Source: Halobacillus halophilus (GTDB taxonomy: Bacteria > Bacillota > Bacilli > Bacillales > Halobacillaceae). From it: 64,000 bases of DNA. The notes under the pieces were generated by a model. That model saw only the letters and a list, made by a program, of their open reading frames with translations, was not told the origin of the DNA and made no database searches. The stretch is taken from positions 1 to 64,000 of the forward strand of contig NZ_JAIVAL010000014.1 of assembly GCF_020171985.1 (NCBI RefSeq). Direction: 5' to 3'. This document shows positions 1 to 8,879 of this stretch, in pieces (the stretch's first letter is position 1; each line of letters opens with the position of its first letter). A program made the translations under genes and the position numbers.

Positions 1-22
1 TTTATGATTCATAGAGGAGTCC

Positions 23-80
23 TCCTTTTGATGTTTGTATTTGTAGGTACAAATGCATCATAACGGAGGGCTTTTTTTCA
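23..80 (+). terminator. Intrinsic terminator of a gene beyond the left edge
   Basis: Nested stems (CCTCC with GGAGG outside, GATG with CATC inside) are followed by a run of T on the plus strand. It would end a plus-strand gene that lies outside the window. Confidence 0.5.
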
Positions 81-100
81 TACAAGAACCCCTATTTGAA

Positions 101-275
101 ATCCCATAGGAATCTCCTGTGGGATGAACATGATCGGTAAGATCCCGGAAGGCGAAGCCTGAGGAAGCTTACCACATGCCCACGGAAAGCGGAATCGTCC
201 CCCGCAGGACCTTCACCCTAACCTAATATCTCGAAACTGAGTCTTCAACAAAACGGCCCGATTGTGGAATAAGGC
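101..275 (-). repeat. Partial copy A of the dispersed hairpin element
   Basis: This holds one hairpin module and the L-type end (pattern CTTATT-N3-CAAT-N-GGRCCG when read on the minus strand, near 254-274). The module pairs GTGGG with CCCAC and GGTAAG with CTTACC around a GGCGAAGCC hairpin, followed by the conserved GGAAAGCG. The second module and the R-type end are absent. It fills most of the gap before rpmF and holds no credible gene. Confidence 0.8.
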
Positions 276-315
276 TACTATGAAGAAAGCTTCAACAGTT
301 AAAAGATTCGAACAT

Positions 316-350
316 AAAAAAAGAGCCTGACTTATGTTCAGACTCTTTCT
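316..350 (-). terminator. rpmF terminator
   Basis: On the minus strand an 8-bp stem (GAGTCTGA with TCAGGCTC, one mismatch) is followed by seven T. It lies 13 bases past the rpmF stop and would end the yceD-rpmF transcript. Confidence 0.85.
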
Positions 351-362
351 CCAACAAGAATT

Positions 363-536
363 TTAGTTGTTAACCACTTGTTTTCCGTTGTATTGTCCAC
401 AAGATTTGCAAACATGGTGTGGCTTAGTGAACTCACCGCAATTTTCACACTTGTGCATTTTTGGTGCGTGAAGTTTTTTGTGAGTACGGCGTTGATTTTT
501 GACTTTTTTAGACGTTCTGCGCTTTGGTACTGCCAT
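363..536 (-). CDS. rpmF: 50S ribosomal protein L32
   Basis: A 57-residue protein starting [11 protein letters not shown], the standard L32 start. L32 is a small protein of the large ribosomal subunit. Four cysteines in two pairs (CENC and CKSC) in the second half form the zinc-ribbon version of the protein, so this is the zinc-binding form. AGGAGG sits 8 bases before the ATG. It follows yceD on the same strand with a short gap, the usual yceD-rpmF operon, and a terminator follows it. Length and sequence leave little doubt. Confidence 0.98.
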   Translation of the reverse strand: MAVPKRRTSKKVKNQRRTHKKLHAPKMHKCENCGEFTKPHHVCKSCGQYNGKQVVNN

Positions 537-583
537 GTTCTACACCTCCTTTTATTTACGATGAGAAAATCGAAACGATTTTC

Positions 584-1105
584 TTATTCGTCTTCTTTTT
601 CATCTAATAATGATTGCAGTTTAGCCATTCGAGGATCCACTTTGTTTTCCTCTGGTTCCTCAGTAACTACTTGCCAGCCTTTCCCTTCCTGGGGGGCTGC
701 ATCCTGAGCCTCATTATCATTGGAAAATACTCTCGTTGGAATCTCCAACTGTACATTTTCCTTGATATAAGGCGTCAAGTCAAGCACTTCTCCCTGCACT
801 GGATGAACTTCGGAATCATCTTCTTCCTCATGATATGGAGAAAGACTGAAGGCTTCCAGTGCATCAATTTCAAACGGATAAGTCACATCGACTAATGTCC
901 GGGCACAAGGTAAAACCATTTCTCCATCAATTGAAAAAGTCACCGTAATATCATTTCCGTGTGTGACGGCTTGACCTTTGACATGGACAGGGGAAATCCT
1001 GCGAATGTCATTATTCATTTCTTCTAATTCGCGAATATCTACCTCTTCTTCAAAAACAAACGGTTCGTCACCTGCTTGTTTAAGTTTCTGGAGAGGAAAT
1101 TTCAT
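584..1105 (-). CDS. YceD/DUF177 family protein (YlbN)
   Basis: A 173-residue acidic protein of the DUF177 family, whose bacterial members are almost always encoded just before rpmF and have been linked to 23S rRNA or 50S subunit maturation. Here the gap to rpmF is 47 bases, which supports the assignment. No catalytic motif is visible and two cysteines sometimes present in the family are not obvious. The ATG at 1105 is chosen because GAGGTG lies 6 bases before it; an in-frame GTG three codons upstream lies inside that ribosome binding site. B. subtilis calls this gene ylbN. Confidence 0.93.
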   Translation of the reverse strand: MKFPLQKLKQAGDEPFVFEEEVDIRELEEMNNDIRRISPVHVKGQAVTHGNDITVTFSIDGEMVLPCARTLVDVTYPFEIDALEAFSLSPYHEEEDDSEVHPVQGEVLDLTPYIKENVQLEIPTRVFSNDNEAQDAAPQEGKGWQVVTEEPEENKVDPRMAKLQSLLDEKEDE

Positions 1106-1311
1106 AGTTATCACCTCATGGCAACAAGAGTTATTGTAAAAGGATTTACGTCATTTGTCAATATTTTTTCTTTACAGCAAATGCTACTCATTTCTCAATG
1201 GTTTCATTAAGATAACATATTTTGCCCTTTGTATGCGAATTTTCTTCCTCTTCATGATAAAATAAATTAAATCCATGTGAAAATCTACTTTATTTTGAAG
1301 GAGGAACTTAT

Positions 1312-2517
1312 TTGAAAGCATGCGGGGTTATCGTGGAATACAATCCTTTTCATAATGGTCATCTTTATCACTTGGAACGCTCGAAAGAAACAGCAGAAGC
1401 TGATTGCATGATTGCCATCATGAGTGGAAGCTTCCTGCAGCGCGGGGAGCCTGCCATCATTGATAAATGGCACCGGGCTCAAGCAGCCTTAAAATCTGGT
1501 GCGGATCTCGTACTGGAACTTCCCTACATATATGCTGTTGAGCACAGTGACTATTTCAGTCAGGGAGCTGTTCAGACTCTTTCTGAAATTGGGGTGGAAT
1601 CAATCTGCTTCGGCAGTGAAAGTGGCGAAATACAGTCTTTTCTTAGCGCTCACGACCACTTAGAGCGTCATGCGGGGCTGTATGATGAAACGGTGAGGAA
1701 ATATTTAAATCAGGGGTACTCGTTTCCTGAAGCCTCCCGTTTTGGTTACCAGGCTGTTGACTTGCCAACGAACAGTATTGATCTGGCCCTACCGAACAAT
1801 ATTCTGGGCTACAGCTACGTAAAACAAATCCTTGCCTATAATCATAAGATTCGTCCGCTTACCATCAAAAGAGAAAAAAATCATTACCATGACGAAACGA
1901 TTGAAGGGAATATTGCAAGTGCCACCAGTATAAGAAAAGAACTCTTAGCTGCCGGCATGAACCAACTTGTGCAGGACTCTATTCCGGAAGCCACCCGGGA
2001 CCAGCTGCTTTTATATAAGGAAAGCAAGGGGCAGTGGCATGAATGGAATCAATATTTCTCCTTACTGCAGCACAAAATTTTAACTTTAAAACCGAAAGAT
2101 CTTCGTTCTATTCAAGGAGTCGATGAAGGGCTTGAACACCGACTTCAACGAATCATGAAAGAAACTGAAAATTTTCAGCAGTTTATGGAAAAATTAAAGA
2201 CGAAACGTTATACGTGGACAAGATTGCAGCGCACGCTCGTGCACATTTTGACAGGCACAGAAAAGCAGGATGCTCAATTGCTGCTGAACCAGCCTCCACC
2301 TTATGTACGCGTATTAGCTATGAGTGATACCGGTAAAGATTACTTGCGTTCGGCTAAGAAACAGATGAGAATCCCCTTACTTACACAGCCCCAGCAAATG
2401 AACCATCTGATGCTGGATATTGAAGAAAGAGCTGCAATCGCCTACTATAGTGTCTTAGAAGCCCCTGTAAGAAACGCAATGATCAAAAGAGAATACGGCG
2501 CCCCTGTTCACCATTAA
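1312..2517 (+). CDS. tmcAL: tRNA(Met) cytidine acetate ligase
   Basis: A 401-residue protein (B. subtilis YlbM). The family activates acetate with ATP and places acetyl on cytidine 34 of the elongator tRNA(Met) anticodon. The nucleotidyltransferase HxGH motif appears as HNGH at residues 14-17, after the typical start KACGVIVEYNPFHNGH. The start is TTG, preceded by GGAGGA at a good distance. It is transcribed away from yceD-rpmF, as in B. subtilis, and ends at a strong hairpin shared with the converging sepM. Length matches the family. Confidence 0.96.
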   Translation: MKACGVIVEYNPFHNGHLYHLERSKETAEADCMIAIMSGSFLQRGEPAIIDKWHRAQAALKSGADLVLELPYIYAVEHSDYFSQGAVQTLSEIGVESICFGSESGEIQSFLSAHDHLERHAGLYDETVRKYLNQGYSFPEASRFGYQAVDLPTNSIDLALPNNILGYSYVKQILAYNHKIRPLTIKREKNHYHDETIEGNIASATSIRKELLAAGMNQLVQDSIPEATRDQLLLYKESKGQWHEWNQYFSLLQHKILTLKPKDLRSIQGVDEGLEHRLQRIMKETENFQQFMEKLKTKRYTWTRLQRTLVHILTGTEKQDAQLLLNQPPPYVRVLAMSDTGKDYLRSAKKQMRIPLLTQPQQMNHLMLDIEERAAIAYYSVLEAPVRNAMIKREYGAPVHH

Positions 2518-2552
2518 AAAAGAAGCAGCCTTCTTTAGAGGCTGCTTCTTTC
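2516..2552. terminator. Bidirectional terminator between tmcAL and sepM
   Basis: A near-perfect stem (AGAAGCAGCC with GGCTGCTTCT) with A/T tracts on both sides lies between two converging genes. Confidence 0.85.
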
Positions 2553-2555
2553 ACA

Positions 2556-3578
2556 TTAAGCTGGTTTAAGGTCCTTAAGATAGGTTAAAGCCTCCTGGAA
2601 TGTATCCACGGGAACTACTTTCATATCTGTCTCAATGTCCTCTGCGGTCCGTTTTGCTACTTGATAATTAGAGTTTTCACGTCCTTCTTCATTCGGAGCA
2701 AAAAAGATGTCCGCCCCATCGTTAGAAGCGGCTACCACTTTCTTATCTATACCGCCGATTCTTCCCACTTGCCCTTCGTAGTTAATCTCACCGGTCCCCG
2801 CAATTTGAAATCCTTTGGTAATATCATTTTCTGTTAACTGATCATAGATCTCGAGCGAGAACATTAAACCAGCACTGGGTCCGCCGATTTCTCCACTCTT
2901 CACTTTAACTTCTGGATCGACCTTTACGGAGCGATCCGTTACGAGCGAAATTCCTACGCCTACTTTATCCGGGTTGTCAGGGAATGGAGCAAGCTCGATG
3001 TCTTTTTGAAGCGTCTCTTCATCTCTTTTAATTGTTAACGTTACATTTGATCCTTTTTTCATATCCGTAACATAATTAATCAAGTCGCTGGACTCCTCGA
3101 TTTTGTTTCCATCAACTTCCAGAATTTCGTCTCCTGATTGCAGCTTTTCTTCTGCAGGCATTCCTTGAATTACACTCATGACAAAAACGCCTTCAAAATT
3201 AATTTCAATGTCTCTATTTGCCGCCTGGTAGGCGACCACTTTAGCCGCTTCCTGAGAAGATTCCATCATTTGCAGCTGAGCGTGGTAATATTCTTCTTCT
3301 GATATACCCTCTGGGCGGATTTGTTCGATCGGATAAACCTGGTTGTATGGCCTGATTTTAGCCATCAGCCACTGAATGGGTGTGGCCTGTCCGCCTCTCA
3401 CGGTTACCAGATGCATATCTCCTTCACTTTCATATCCATCGACCACTTCGACAATCGGATCCAAAGCGTCGGCAGAACCTGGTTTGTAAATATAGAACGG
3501 TAATCGATATGCCGCTAAAAATGCAATAATCAGTGCGGTTATGATTCCAGTAATTAATACGCGTTTATTGGCTTTCAT
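2556..3578 (-). CDS. sepM: Membrane-anchored PDZ/Lon-type serine protease (SepM, YlbL)
   Basis: A 340-residue protein with one N-terminal membrane segment (about residues 6-26), a PDZ domain (about 125-200) and a Lon-type protease domain at the C-terminus. The Ser-Lys dyad is visible: Ser235 in GGPSAG and a lysine near 280 in GGIDKK. Streptococcal SepM cleaves a secreted peptide pheromone; B. subtilis YlbL has been linked to removal of a DNA-damage cell-division inhibitor. The ATG at 3578 is preferred because AAGGAG lies upstream; longer reading frames start within the ylbK end. Four bases separate it from ylbK, so the two are probably co-transcribed. Confidence 0.93.
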   Translation of the reverse strand: MKANKRVLITGIITALIIAFLAAYRLPFYIYKPGSADALDPIVEVVDGYESEGDMHLVTVRGGQATPIQWLMAKIRPYNQVYPIEQIRPEGISEEEYYHAQLQMMESSQEAAKVVAYQAANRDIEINFEGVFVMSVIQGMPAEEKLQSGDEILEVDGNKIEESSDLINYVTDMKKGSNVTLTIKRDEETLQKDIELAPFPDNPDKVGVGISLVTDRSVKVDPEVKVKSGEIGGPSAGLMFSLEIYDQLTENDITKGFQIAGTGEINYEGQVGRIGGIDKKVVAASNDGADIFFAPNEEGRENSNYQVAKRTAEDIETDMKVVPVDTFQEALTYLKDLKPA

Positions 3579-3582
3579 TCTT

Positions 3583-4371
3583 TTAGGGCTCCTTCCACGC
3601 AGCAAGCCTGGTTTGGATGTTTTTAATCTGGTCTTCTGCTGCTGCTTCCCCGGCGGCTACGATATCTTCAATGTTCGTAAAAGCGCGGGAACTATATTTG
3701 GATACATCTGGACGAATCATAACATCAGCATCTGTTGATACTCCCATAGCATTCACTAATTCATCCTGCATGATGTCTATACTTTGAGTAATAACATCAT
3801 AGATAGTATTGATATTGGGATCGGCGTCAAAATGAGCGCAATCTACTGCGATTACTATGTCTGCTCCCATCTGTTTCACAACAGATACGGGCACACGGTC
3901 CATCACACCTCCATCAATATACAAACGATCATTGATTCGTTCCGGCACAAAAATCCCGGGAATGGCGATGCTAGCCCGGACTGCCTCACTGGCAGGACCA
4001 TCTGTAAAAATCATCTTTTGCCCGGCATACAGATCGGTCGCAATAATCGCCATAGGAAGAGGGAAATCCTCTATGTTCTTCCCAAAAGTAAAAAGACGAA
4101 TGTACTCTTTAATCCGTCGGCCCTGGATAAAGCCCATTTTCGGGACGGTGAAATCCAAATAATATTTCCGTTTAAACGTAAAAGCGAGTTTATACATATC
4201 CTCGATCTTTTGTCCAGCCGCAAAAAAAGAGCCTACTAAAGCTCCCATGCTGCTCCCCGCTATCATATCGATTGGAATTCCGTAACTTTTAAGAACCTTG
4301 AGAACGCCCAGGTGAGAAAAACCGCGTGCTCCTCCCGAACCTAGCGCCAAACCAATCTTCGGACCTCCCAC
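3583..4371 (-). CDS. Patatin-like phospholipase family protein (YlbK)
   Basis: A 262-residue patatin-family acyl hydrolase. The oxyanion-hole motif GSGGARG is at residues 11-17, the nucleophile elbow GSSMG at 39-43 (Ser41), and the catalytic aspartate sits in a DGG triplet in the middle of the protein. No signal peptide is seen, so it should act in the cytoplasm or at the inner membrane face; the substrate is unknown. The start is GTG with a G-rich ribosome binding site 7 bases upstream. It precedes sepM in a two-gene unit, divergent from ylbJ, as in B. subtilis. Confidence 0.9.
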   Translation of the reverse strand: MGGPKIGLALGSGGARGFSHLGVLKVLKSYGIPIDMIAGSSMGALVGSFFAAGQKIEDMYKLAFTFKRKYYLDFTVPKMGFIQGRRIKEYIRLFTFGKNIEDFPLPMAIIATDLYAGQKMIFTDGPASEAVRASIAIPGIFVPERINDRLYIDGGVMDRVPVSVVKQMGADIVIAVDCAHFDADPNINTIYDVITQSIDIMQDELVNAMGVSTDADVMIRPDVSKYSSRAFTNIEDIVAAGEAAAEDQIKNIQTRLAAWKEP

Positions 4372-4543
4372 CTGCTATTCCCCCTTCAAGACTTTGCTAT
4401 ATTTTATGGAATAAATCGTTATCTTATGAGCGTACATATGGAATATAGACTAGCCTTCCTGTTACATGTCCAAATATATCCTCATTCTACTATGGATGAT
4501 ATTAGAAGTACAGAAAACCGTGCACGTTGAGGAGGCGTTCCTT

Positions 4544-5752
4544 ATTTCCAAAATAAAGACGATGTGGCTGACCTGCTTAACACTTGGTTTTGCCATATCA
4601 TTAATCATATACCCTAAAGCTGCCTTGACCGCCAGTTTAAGGGGACTTGATCTTTGGTGGGAAGTGGTTTTTCCATCGCTTCTACCCTTCTTTATTACGG
4701 CTGAATTGCTTATTGGATTTGGTGTGGTTCATGGTCTTGGAGCCTTGAGCGAACGATTTATGCGTCCTTTGTTCAATGTACCTGGGTCCGGCGGATTTGT
4801 ATGGGTCATGGGAATGGCAAGTGGTTACCCTAGCGGAGCTAAATGGACAGCTGACCTTAGAAAGAAAGGTCAAATCTCTCAAATTGAAGCAGAACGCCTC
4901 ATCTCTTTTACCAATGCATCCAGTCCGCTTTTTCTTTTTGGAGCTGTAGCTGTAGGCTTTTTTCACAATGCTTCGCTCGGAGTGATTCTAGCTATCGCTC
5001 ATTATGGAGGCAACTTCATAGTAGGTATAGCTATGCGCTTCTATAAAAGAAAAGAAGAGTCGCACATTCGTGACCAAACCTATCCGACCTTCAGAGAAGC
5101 TTTCATTACCATGCATCAGTCTCGTTTAGATGATGGTCGATCCATAGGAAAATTAATGGGTGATGCCGTTTCCCGTTCCGTTGACACCCTTCTGATGGTC
5201 GGCGGATTTATCATGTTATTTTCCGTGTTGACAGAACTGTTGAAACGAACAGGGATTCTGCCTGCTCTATCCCCTATTTTCCATATGATCGGCCTGCCTG
5301 AAAGCTTTCCTATACCGCTTATGGCCGGGATGCTGGAGATGACTACTGGAATTGGGGCCGTGACTCAAACACACGAATCTTTACTAGCGCAGCTCATGCT
5401 TGTAAGTTTCATCCTGGGCTTTCACGGGTTCTCTATCCAGGCTCAAATTGCAAGCATCATAGCAGAAACAGATATCCGTTTTAAGCCCTATGCCCTTTCC
5501 AGGCTGACTCACGGAGCGATTGCATCCTTAATGATTGCTTTTCTATACATTTTTATCTATATTCCTTCGGAGCCGGCTGACAGCCTTCCCATATGGAACC
5601 CGACCGAACAGCTTACGATTCCACTCCTTGAATTTTTTCACCATTACGGACCGCCGATCACCATTGTCATGATTATGTTTACCATGTTTGTGAAATGGCG
5701 ATCTCATCGCAGCAAACCAAATGAAAATGACCACTACGAACATATTTCGTAG
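4544..5752 (+). CDS. ylbJ: Sporulation integral membrane protein YlbJ
   Basis: A polytopic membrane protein of the YlbJ family, required for normal spore formation in B. subtilis; it carries gate-like (Gly-rich) segments such as GMASGYPSGAKW. From this start it has about 402 residues, near the family length of about 408. The start is uncertain. The only strong ribosome binding site (GAGGAGG, 4528-4535) is correctly spaced for an ATT codon at 4544. In-frame alternatives are ATG 4562 (too far downstream), GTG 4520 and ATG 4466/4496, all without a binding site. The stop codon lies inside the terminator hairpin that follows. Divergent from ylbK. Confidence 0.85.
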   Translation: MSKIKTMWLTCLTLGFAISLIIYPKAALTASLRGLDLWWEVVFPSLLPFFITAELLIGFGVVHGLGALSERFMRPLFNVPGSGGFVWVMGMASGYPSGAKWTADLRKKGQISQIEAERLISFTNASSPLFLFGAVAVGFFHNASLGVILAIAHYGGNFIVGIAMRFYKRKEESHIRDQTYPTFREAFITMHQSRLDDGRSIGKLMGDAVSRSVDTLLMVGGFIMLFSVLTELLKRTGILPALSPIFHMIGLPESFPIPLMAGMLEMTTGIGAVTQTHESLLAQLMLVSFILGFHGFSIQAQIASIIAETDIRFKPYALSRLTHGAIASLMIAFLYIFIYIPSEPADSLPIWNPTEQLTIPLLEFFHHYGPPITIVMIMFTMFVKWRSHRSKPNENDHYEHIS

Positions 5753-5762
5753 TGGTCATTTG

Positions 5763-5765
<3 letters not shown>
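5725..5765. terminator. Bidirectional terminator overlapping the ylbJ stop
   Basis: A perfect 14-bp stem (5727-5740 with 5746-5759) includes the TAG stop of ylbJ in its 3' arm and lies against the converging coaD end. T-rich sequence follows in both directions. Confidence 0.8.
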
Positions 5766-6254
<489 letters not shown>

Positions 6255-6803
6255 TTACTTAAATATTGTCACACCTATATTACTTCCATATACATCTGAA
6301 TCCATCTGATTCAACCGCCCTACTGATACAGGGATTTCTTCAGACGCATCGTGTTCACAAACAATAATTCCGTGCTCGGCCAGCAATTCATAATCTAAAA
6401 GCGCTTCCATTAGCTCCTTGTAGGAAAACTTTTTATAAGGAGGATCAAGAAATATGTAATCGAACGTTAACCCTCGTTTGCCTGCTGCTTTCATGGCACG
6501 CTTGGCATCTGTTTTGAACACTTCTGTACGATCCGTTAAATCCAATGTATGGATATTTTCATATATGGTCTGGATCGCTTTTTGCTGCTGATCTACAAAT
6601 ATACAGGACGACACCCCTCTGCTCAACGCTTCAATGCCAAGGCCTCCGCTTCCTGCAAACAGATCTAAAGCTTTACCTCCATCAAAAAAAGGACCAATCT
6701 TATGGAAAACGGCTTCCTTTACTTTATCCGTAGTTGGCCGAGTTTGATGAGTCGGGACAGATTTTAACTGACGCCCTTTAAAGTCACCCGCAATTACTCG
6801 CAT
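6255..6803 (-). CDS. rsmD: 16S rRNA (guanine(966)-N(2))-methyltransferase
   Basis: A 182-residue SAM-dependent methyltransferase that modifies G966 of 16S rRNA in the small subunit. The SAM site DLFAGSGGLGIEA is at residues 47-59 and the amino-methyltransferase motif DPPY at 120-123. The ATG at 6803 is chosen because GAGGTG precedes it and MRVIAGDFKGR is the family's usual start; the reading frame stays open further upstream but has no supporting binding site. It forms an operon with coaD. Confidence 0.96.
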   Translation of the reverse strand: MRVIAGDFKGRQLKSVPTHQTRPTTDKVKEAVFHKIGPFFDGGKALDLFAGSGGLGIEALSRGVSSCIFVDQQQKAIQTIYENIHTLDLTDRTEVFKTDAKRAMKAAGKRGLTFDYIFLDPPYKKFSYKELMEALLDYELLAEHGIIVCEHDASEEIPVSVGRLNQMDSDVYGSNIGVTIFK

Positions 6804-6943
6804 CGTTTGTACACCTCTTTTGTCATCATTCCCCATAATCCTACCACAAAATGAAGGCTGCAGGAAATTCAAGGTTTTAATAAAGAATTCCATTTCCCCT
6901 GAATAAAAGAAAAAGGACAAGTCCATACTAGAATTGAAGCAGA

Positions 6944-7141
6944 TTACTGCTTCTGAAAACGGAGAAGGCTTACATCCCCATAAGTACTTCCTCCGGTTTC
7001 TCCTCTCCCTTTACTTTCTTGAATCTCAGGGTTCGAGGAAGCAGGGCTGTCCATGATGGACAGCCCTATTTTTTTGGCCATTAAAGGTTTACCCTGTTTA
7101 TACGCTTGCATAAAAAACAGCGAAGCTTTATTACTTACCAT
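6944..7141 (-). CDS. Possible small protein, unrecognised
   Basis: An open frame of 65 codons in the gap between rsmD and the divergent gene at 7285. No good ribosome binding site precedes the ATG, no family is recognised, and the frame runs through a strong hairpin that looks like a plus-strand terminator (7043-7075). It may be chance. It is listed because the gap is otherwise empty. Confidence 0.2.
   Translation of the reverse strand: MVSNKASLFFMQAYKQGKPLMAKKIGLSIMDSPASSNPEIQESKGRGETGGSTYGDVSLLRFQKQ
7043..7076 (+). terminator. Orphan plus-strand terminator-like hairpin
   Basis: A perfect 11-bp stem (7043-7053 with 7057-7067) with a 3-base loop is followed by seven T on the plus strand. 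No plus-strand gene ends here: upstream is rsmD on the minus strand. Confidence 0.6.
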
Positions 7142-7284
7142 GTTTCTTCAATTCAGTGCAAAAACTCACCGCCTACAAAGAAGCACTTTTGATTAAATGA
7201 ATTGATCCCTTAATCGGAGTTCACAAGCCTGCTATTTTTTGCTAGTGTAGTCTTGAATGTGTTTAGGAAAGGAAGTAGACCATT

Positions 7285-7674
7285 ATGATCCAGAAATTCA
7301 TCGAACTCGGAGAAGGTTATGCTGATATTTATGAACTAATTGAACTGGGGTCACTTATGCCAGAGAGAATTCAGCATGCGATCGCTTTCTACAGCGAAGT
7401 AAATGGAAAACCCCTCGCATCATTATCCCTGGTTATGAAGCCGGCCCGTGGGGATAAGTTTCAGCCGATCTACATCTGCCGGGAAGGAATACCAAATCCT
7501 CATGAGCAGCCGAATAAACGATTTGATTTGTTTAAAGAAATGGCTGAAAATGCTGGAAAAGAGGTAGCCGAATTTACCATCAAACCATCAAGGTTATTTC
7601 CGGAAACTGAATTGTTTTATCAGCATTTAATCGGTATTTTACGAATGAACAAATTTATCGCTCCACTCTCATAA
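7285..7674 (+). CDS. Conserved hypothetical protein beside ylbG (DUF7147-like)
   Basis: A 129-residue soluble protein starting MIQKFIELGEGY. A similar protein is found beside ylbG in several Bacillaceae; from memory its Pfam label is DUF7147 and some genomes call it a methylthioribose kinase, which its size does not support. No catalytic motif is visible. AAAGGAAG precedes the ATG. It converges on ylbG with a terminator between them. The function is unknown. Confidence 0.8.
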   Translation: MIQKFIELGEGYADIYELIELGSLMPERIQHAIAFYSEVNGKPLASLSLVMKPARGDKFQPIYICREGIPNPHEQPNKRFDLFKEMAENAGKEVAEFTIKPSRLFPETELFYQHLIGILRMNKFIAPLS

Positions 7675-7676
7675 TA

Positions 7677-7712
7677 AAAGAGGCCTCCCTGACGGAGACC
7701 TCTTTTTTATAT
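7677..7712. terminator. Bidirectional terminator between the 7285 gene and ylbG
   Basis: The stem AAAGAGGCCTCC with GGAGACCTCTTT (one mismatch) is followed by T on the plus strand and A/T on the minus side, between converging genes. Confidence 0.8.
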
Positions 7713-7985
7713 GCCCATTTTGTAATCATATTGCTTAGCTTTATCAGGTTTTGCATTTTCATAATCCGTCTGAATTTCAGGTTTATGCGAAGGAATAACA
7801 CGGGAAACAAATGGTAACCGCTCTAGTTTTTCCATTTTGAACTCTAAATCCTCTTCATTCACGTATAGTACTGCATATTTTAACTTTTTAGAGGCATGAA
7901 TGAGATGGCCGTGTTTTTTTATCTGCCTGACATTCTTCATATGTTGAAAATATACAATAATACCTTGTCGTTTCGTTTTAATCAT
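7707..7985 (-). CDS. ylbG: YlbG family protein (DUF2129)
   Basis: A 92-residue protein of the DUF2129/UPF0298 family, conserved in Firmicutes next to ylbF and rsmD. It contains the typical segments KRQGIIVYFQ and LRFVSR-like LPFVSRVIPS near residues 58-67. There is no known enzymatic function and no membrane segment. GGGTG lies upstream of the ATG. It is divergent from the gene at 8086. Confidence 0.9.
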   Translation of the reverse strand: MIKTKRQGIIVYFQHMKNVRQIKKHGHLIHASKKLKYAVLYVNEEDLEFKMEKLERLPFVSRVIPSHKPEIQTDYENAKPDKAKQYDYKMGI

Positions 7986-8085
7986 GACGACACCCTGCTT
8001 TACGTAGTATTTACCGTCAGTGTACCAAAAGATAAAGTGAACGGCAATTATTCTCTGACTATTCTTTCTAAAAGGAGTCTTTTTT

Positions 8086-8409
8086 ATGAAGACGGACCAC
8101 GAACAGGCATTTGAGATTTTTTCAAAAGATTTGCAACAGTCTCCTGTTTTGAAGAGTGTGCAATTTAAACAAATTACCGGGCTGCCTTTTGTGTATGTCT
8201 GGCCGGATTGTGAAGCTGACCAATCGGTAGTGGAAGATCAGCTGAAGAAGTCCGCTGCTAAAGCAATGAAAGGAAAACGCCTGACCCTTGCGATGAGTTA
8301 TGTACGCAAAAGTCAGGCGTTTTATGTGTATCGTGTGCGTTTTCTAGTGCCTCAACGGAAAATGTTCTGCTGCGGAAACTTCTGTGATGACTGCATCCGA
8401 TTCACTTAA
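8086..8409 (+). CDS. Hypothetical protein with a Cys-rich C-terminus
   Basis: A 107-residue protein with a clear ribosome binding site (AAAGGAG) before its ATG, so it is probably translated. The C-terminus CCGNFCDDCIRF holds four cysteines within eleven residues and could bind metal. I do not recognise the family. It ends 2 bases from the end of ylbF on the other strand, with no terminator between them, so the two transcripts must overlap at their 3' ends. Confidence 0.7.
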   Translation: MKTDHEQAFEIFSKDLQQSPVLKSVQFKQITGLPFVYVWPDCEADQSVVEDQLKKSAAKAMKGKRLTLAMSYVRKSQAFYVYRVRFLVPQRKMFCCGNFCDDCIRFT

Positions 8410-8411
8410 AC

Positions 8412-8852
8412 TTAAGAGCACCCACAGCTTCCGCCGCTTCCGCATCCGCCACTGCAGCCGGAATCGGTAAGAGCCATCCCATTTTTGGGAACTTTTATTT
8501 GTTCACTTACACTAAAAGCCACGTTTTCGCTGATTTCATCTAACAGCTTTTGCACTTCACGCTCCGCTTTTTTAAAATGGGCAACAGTTTCGTGCATGTC
8601 CATTTCTCTTTTCACCGACCGGACTTTCTTCATAATATCATGATAATCTGGATGATAGCGCCCGAAACGCTGTACATCCTCGTAGTGTTCTTTTATATCA
8701 GCAAATCTCTTGATGAGCGCCTGTGCCTCACGATCATTCTCAAGAGCGAACTTCGCTTCATTATAATGATGCATGGTATCTGAATTCATGACCATATGGC
8801 CAATCGTTTCTGAACTATCGAGCAGATCGACAATTTCCATTGTAGCTAGCAT
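8412..8852 (-). CDS. ylbF: YlbF/RicF, subunit of the Y-complex
   Basis: A 146-residue member of the YlbF/YmcA family. In B. subtilis YlbF (RicF), YmcA and YaaT form a complex that supports RNase Y-dependent mRNA maturation, competence, biofilm and sporulation. The body is helical with charged heptads. The C-terminus ends in a Cys/Gly-rich tail (GCSGGCGSGGSCGCS) with four cysteines, in line with the Fe-S clusters reported for the Ric complex. GGAGGTGG precedes the ATG. An 18-bp inverted repeat lies just upstream. Confidence 0.92.
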   Translation of the reverse strand: MLATMEIVDLLDSSETIGHMVMNSDTMHHYNEAKFALENDREAQALIKRFADIKEHYEDVQRFGRYHPDYHDIMKKVRSVKREMDMHETVAHFKKAEREVQKLLDEISENVAFSVSEQIKVPKNGMALTDSGCSGGCGSGGSCGCS

Positions 8853-8879
8853 TTTAGATGTCCACCTCCACTTCTATCT

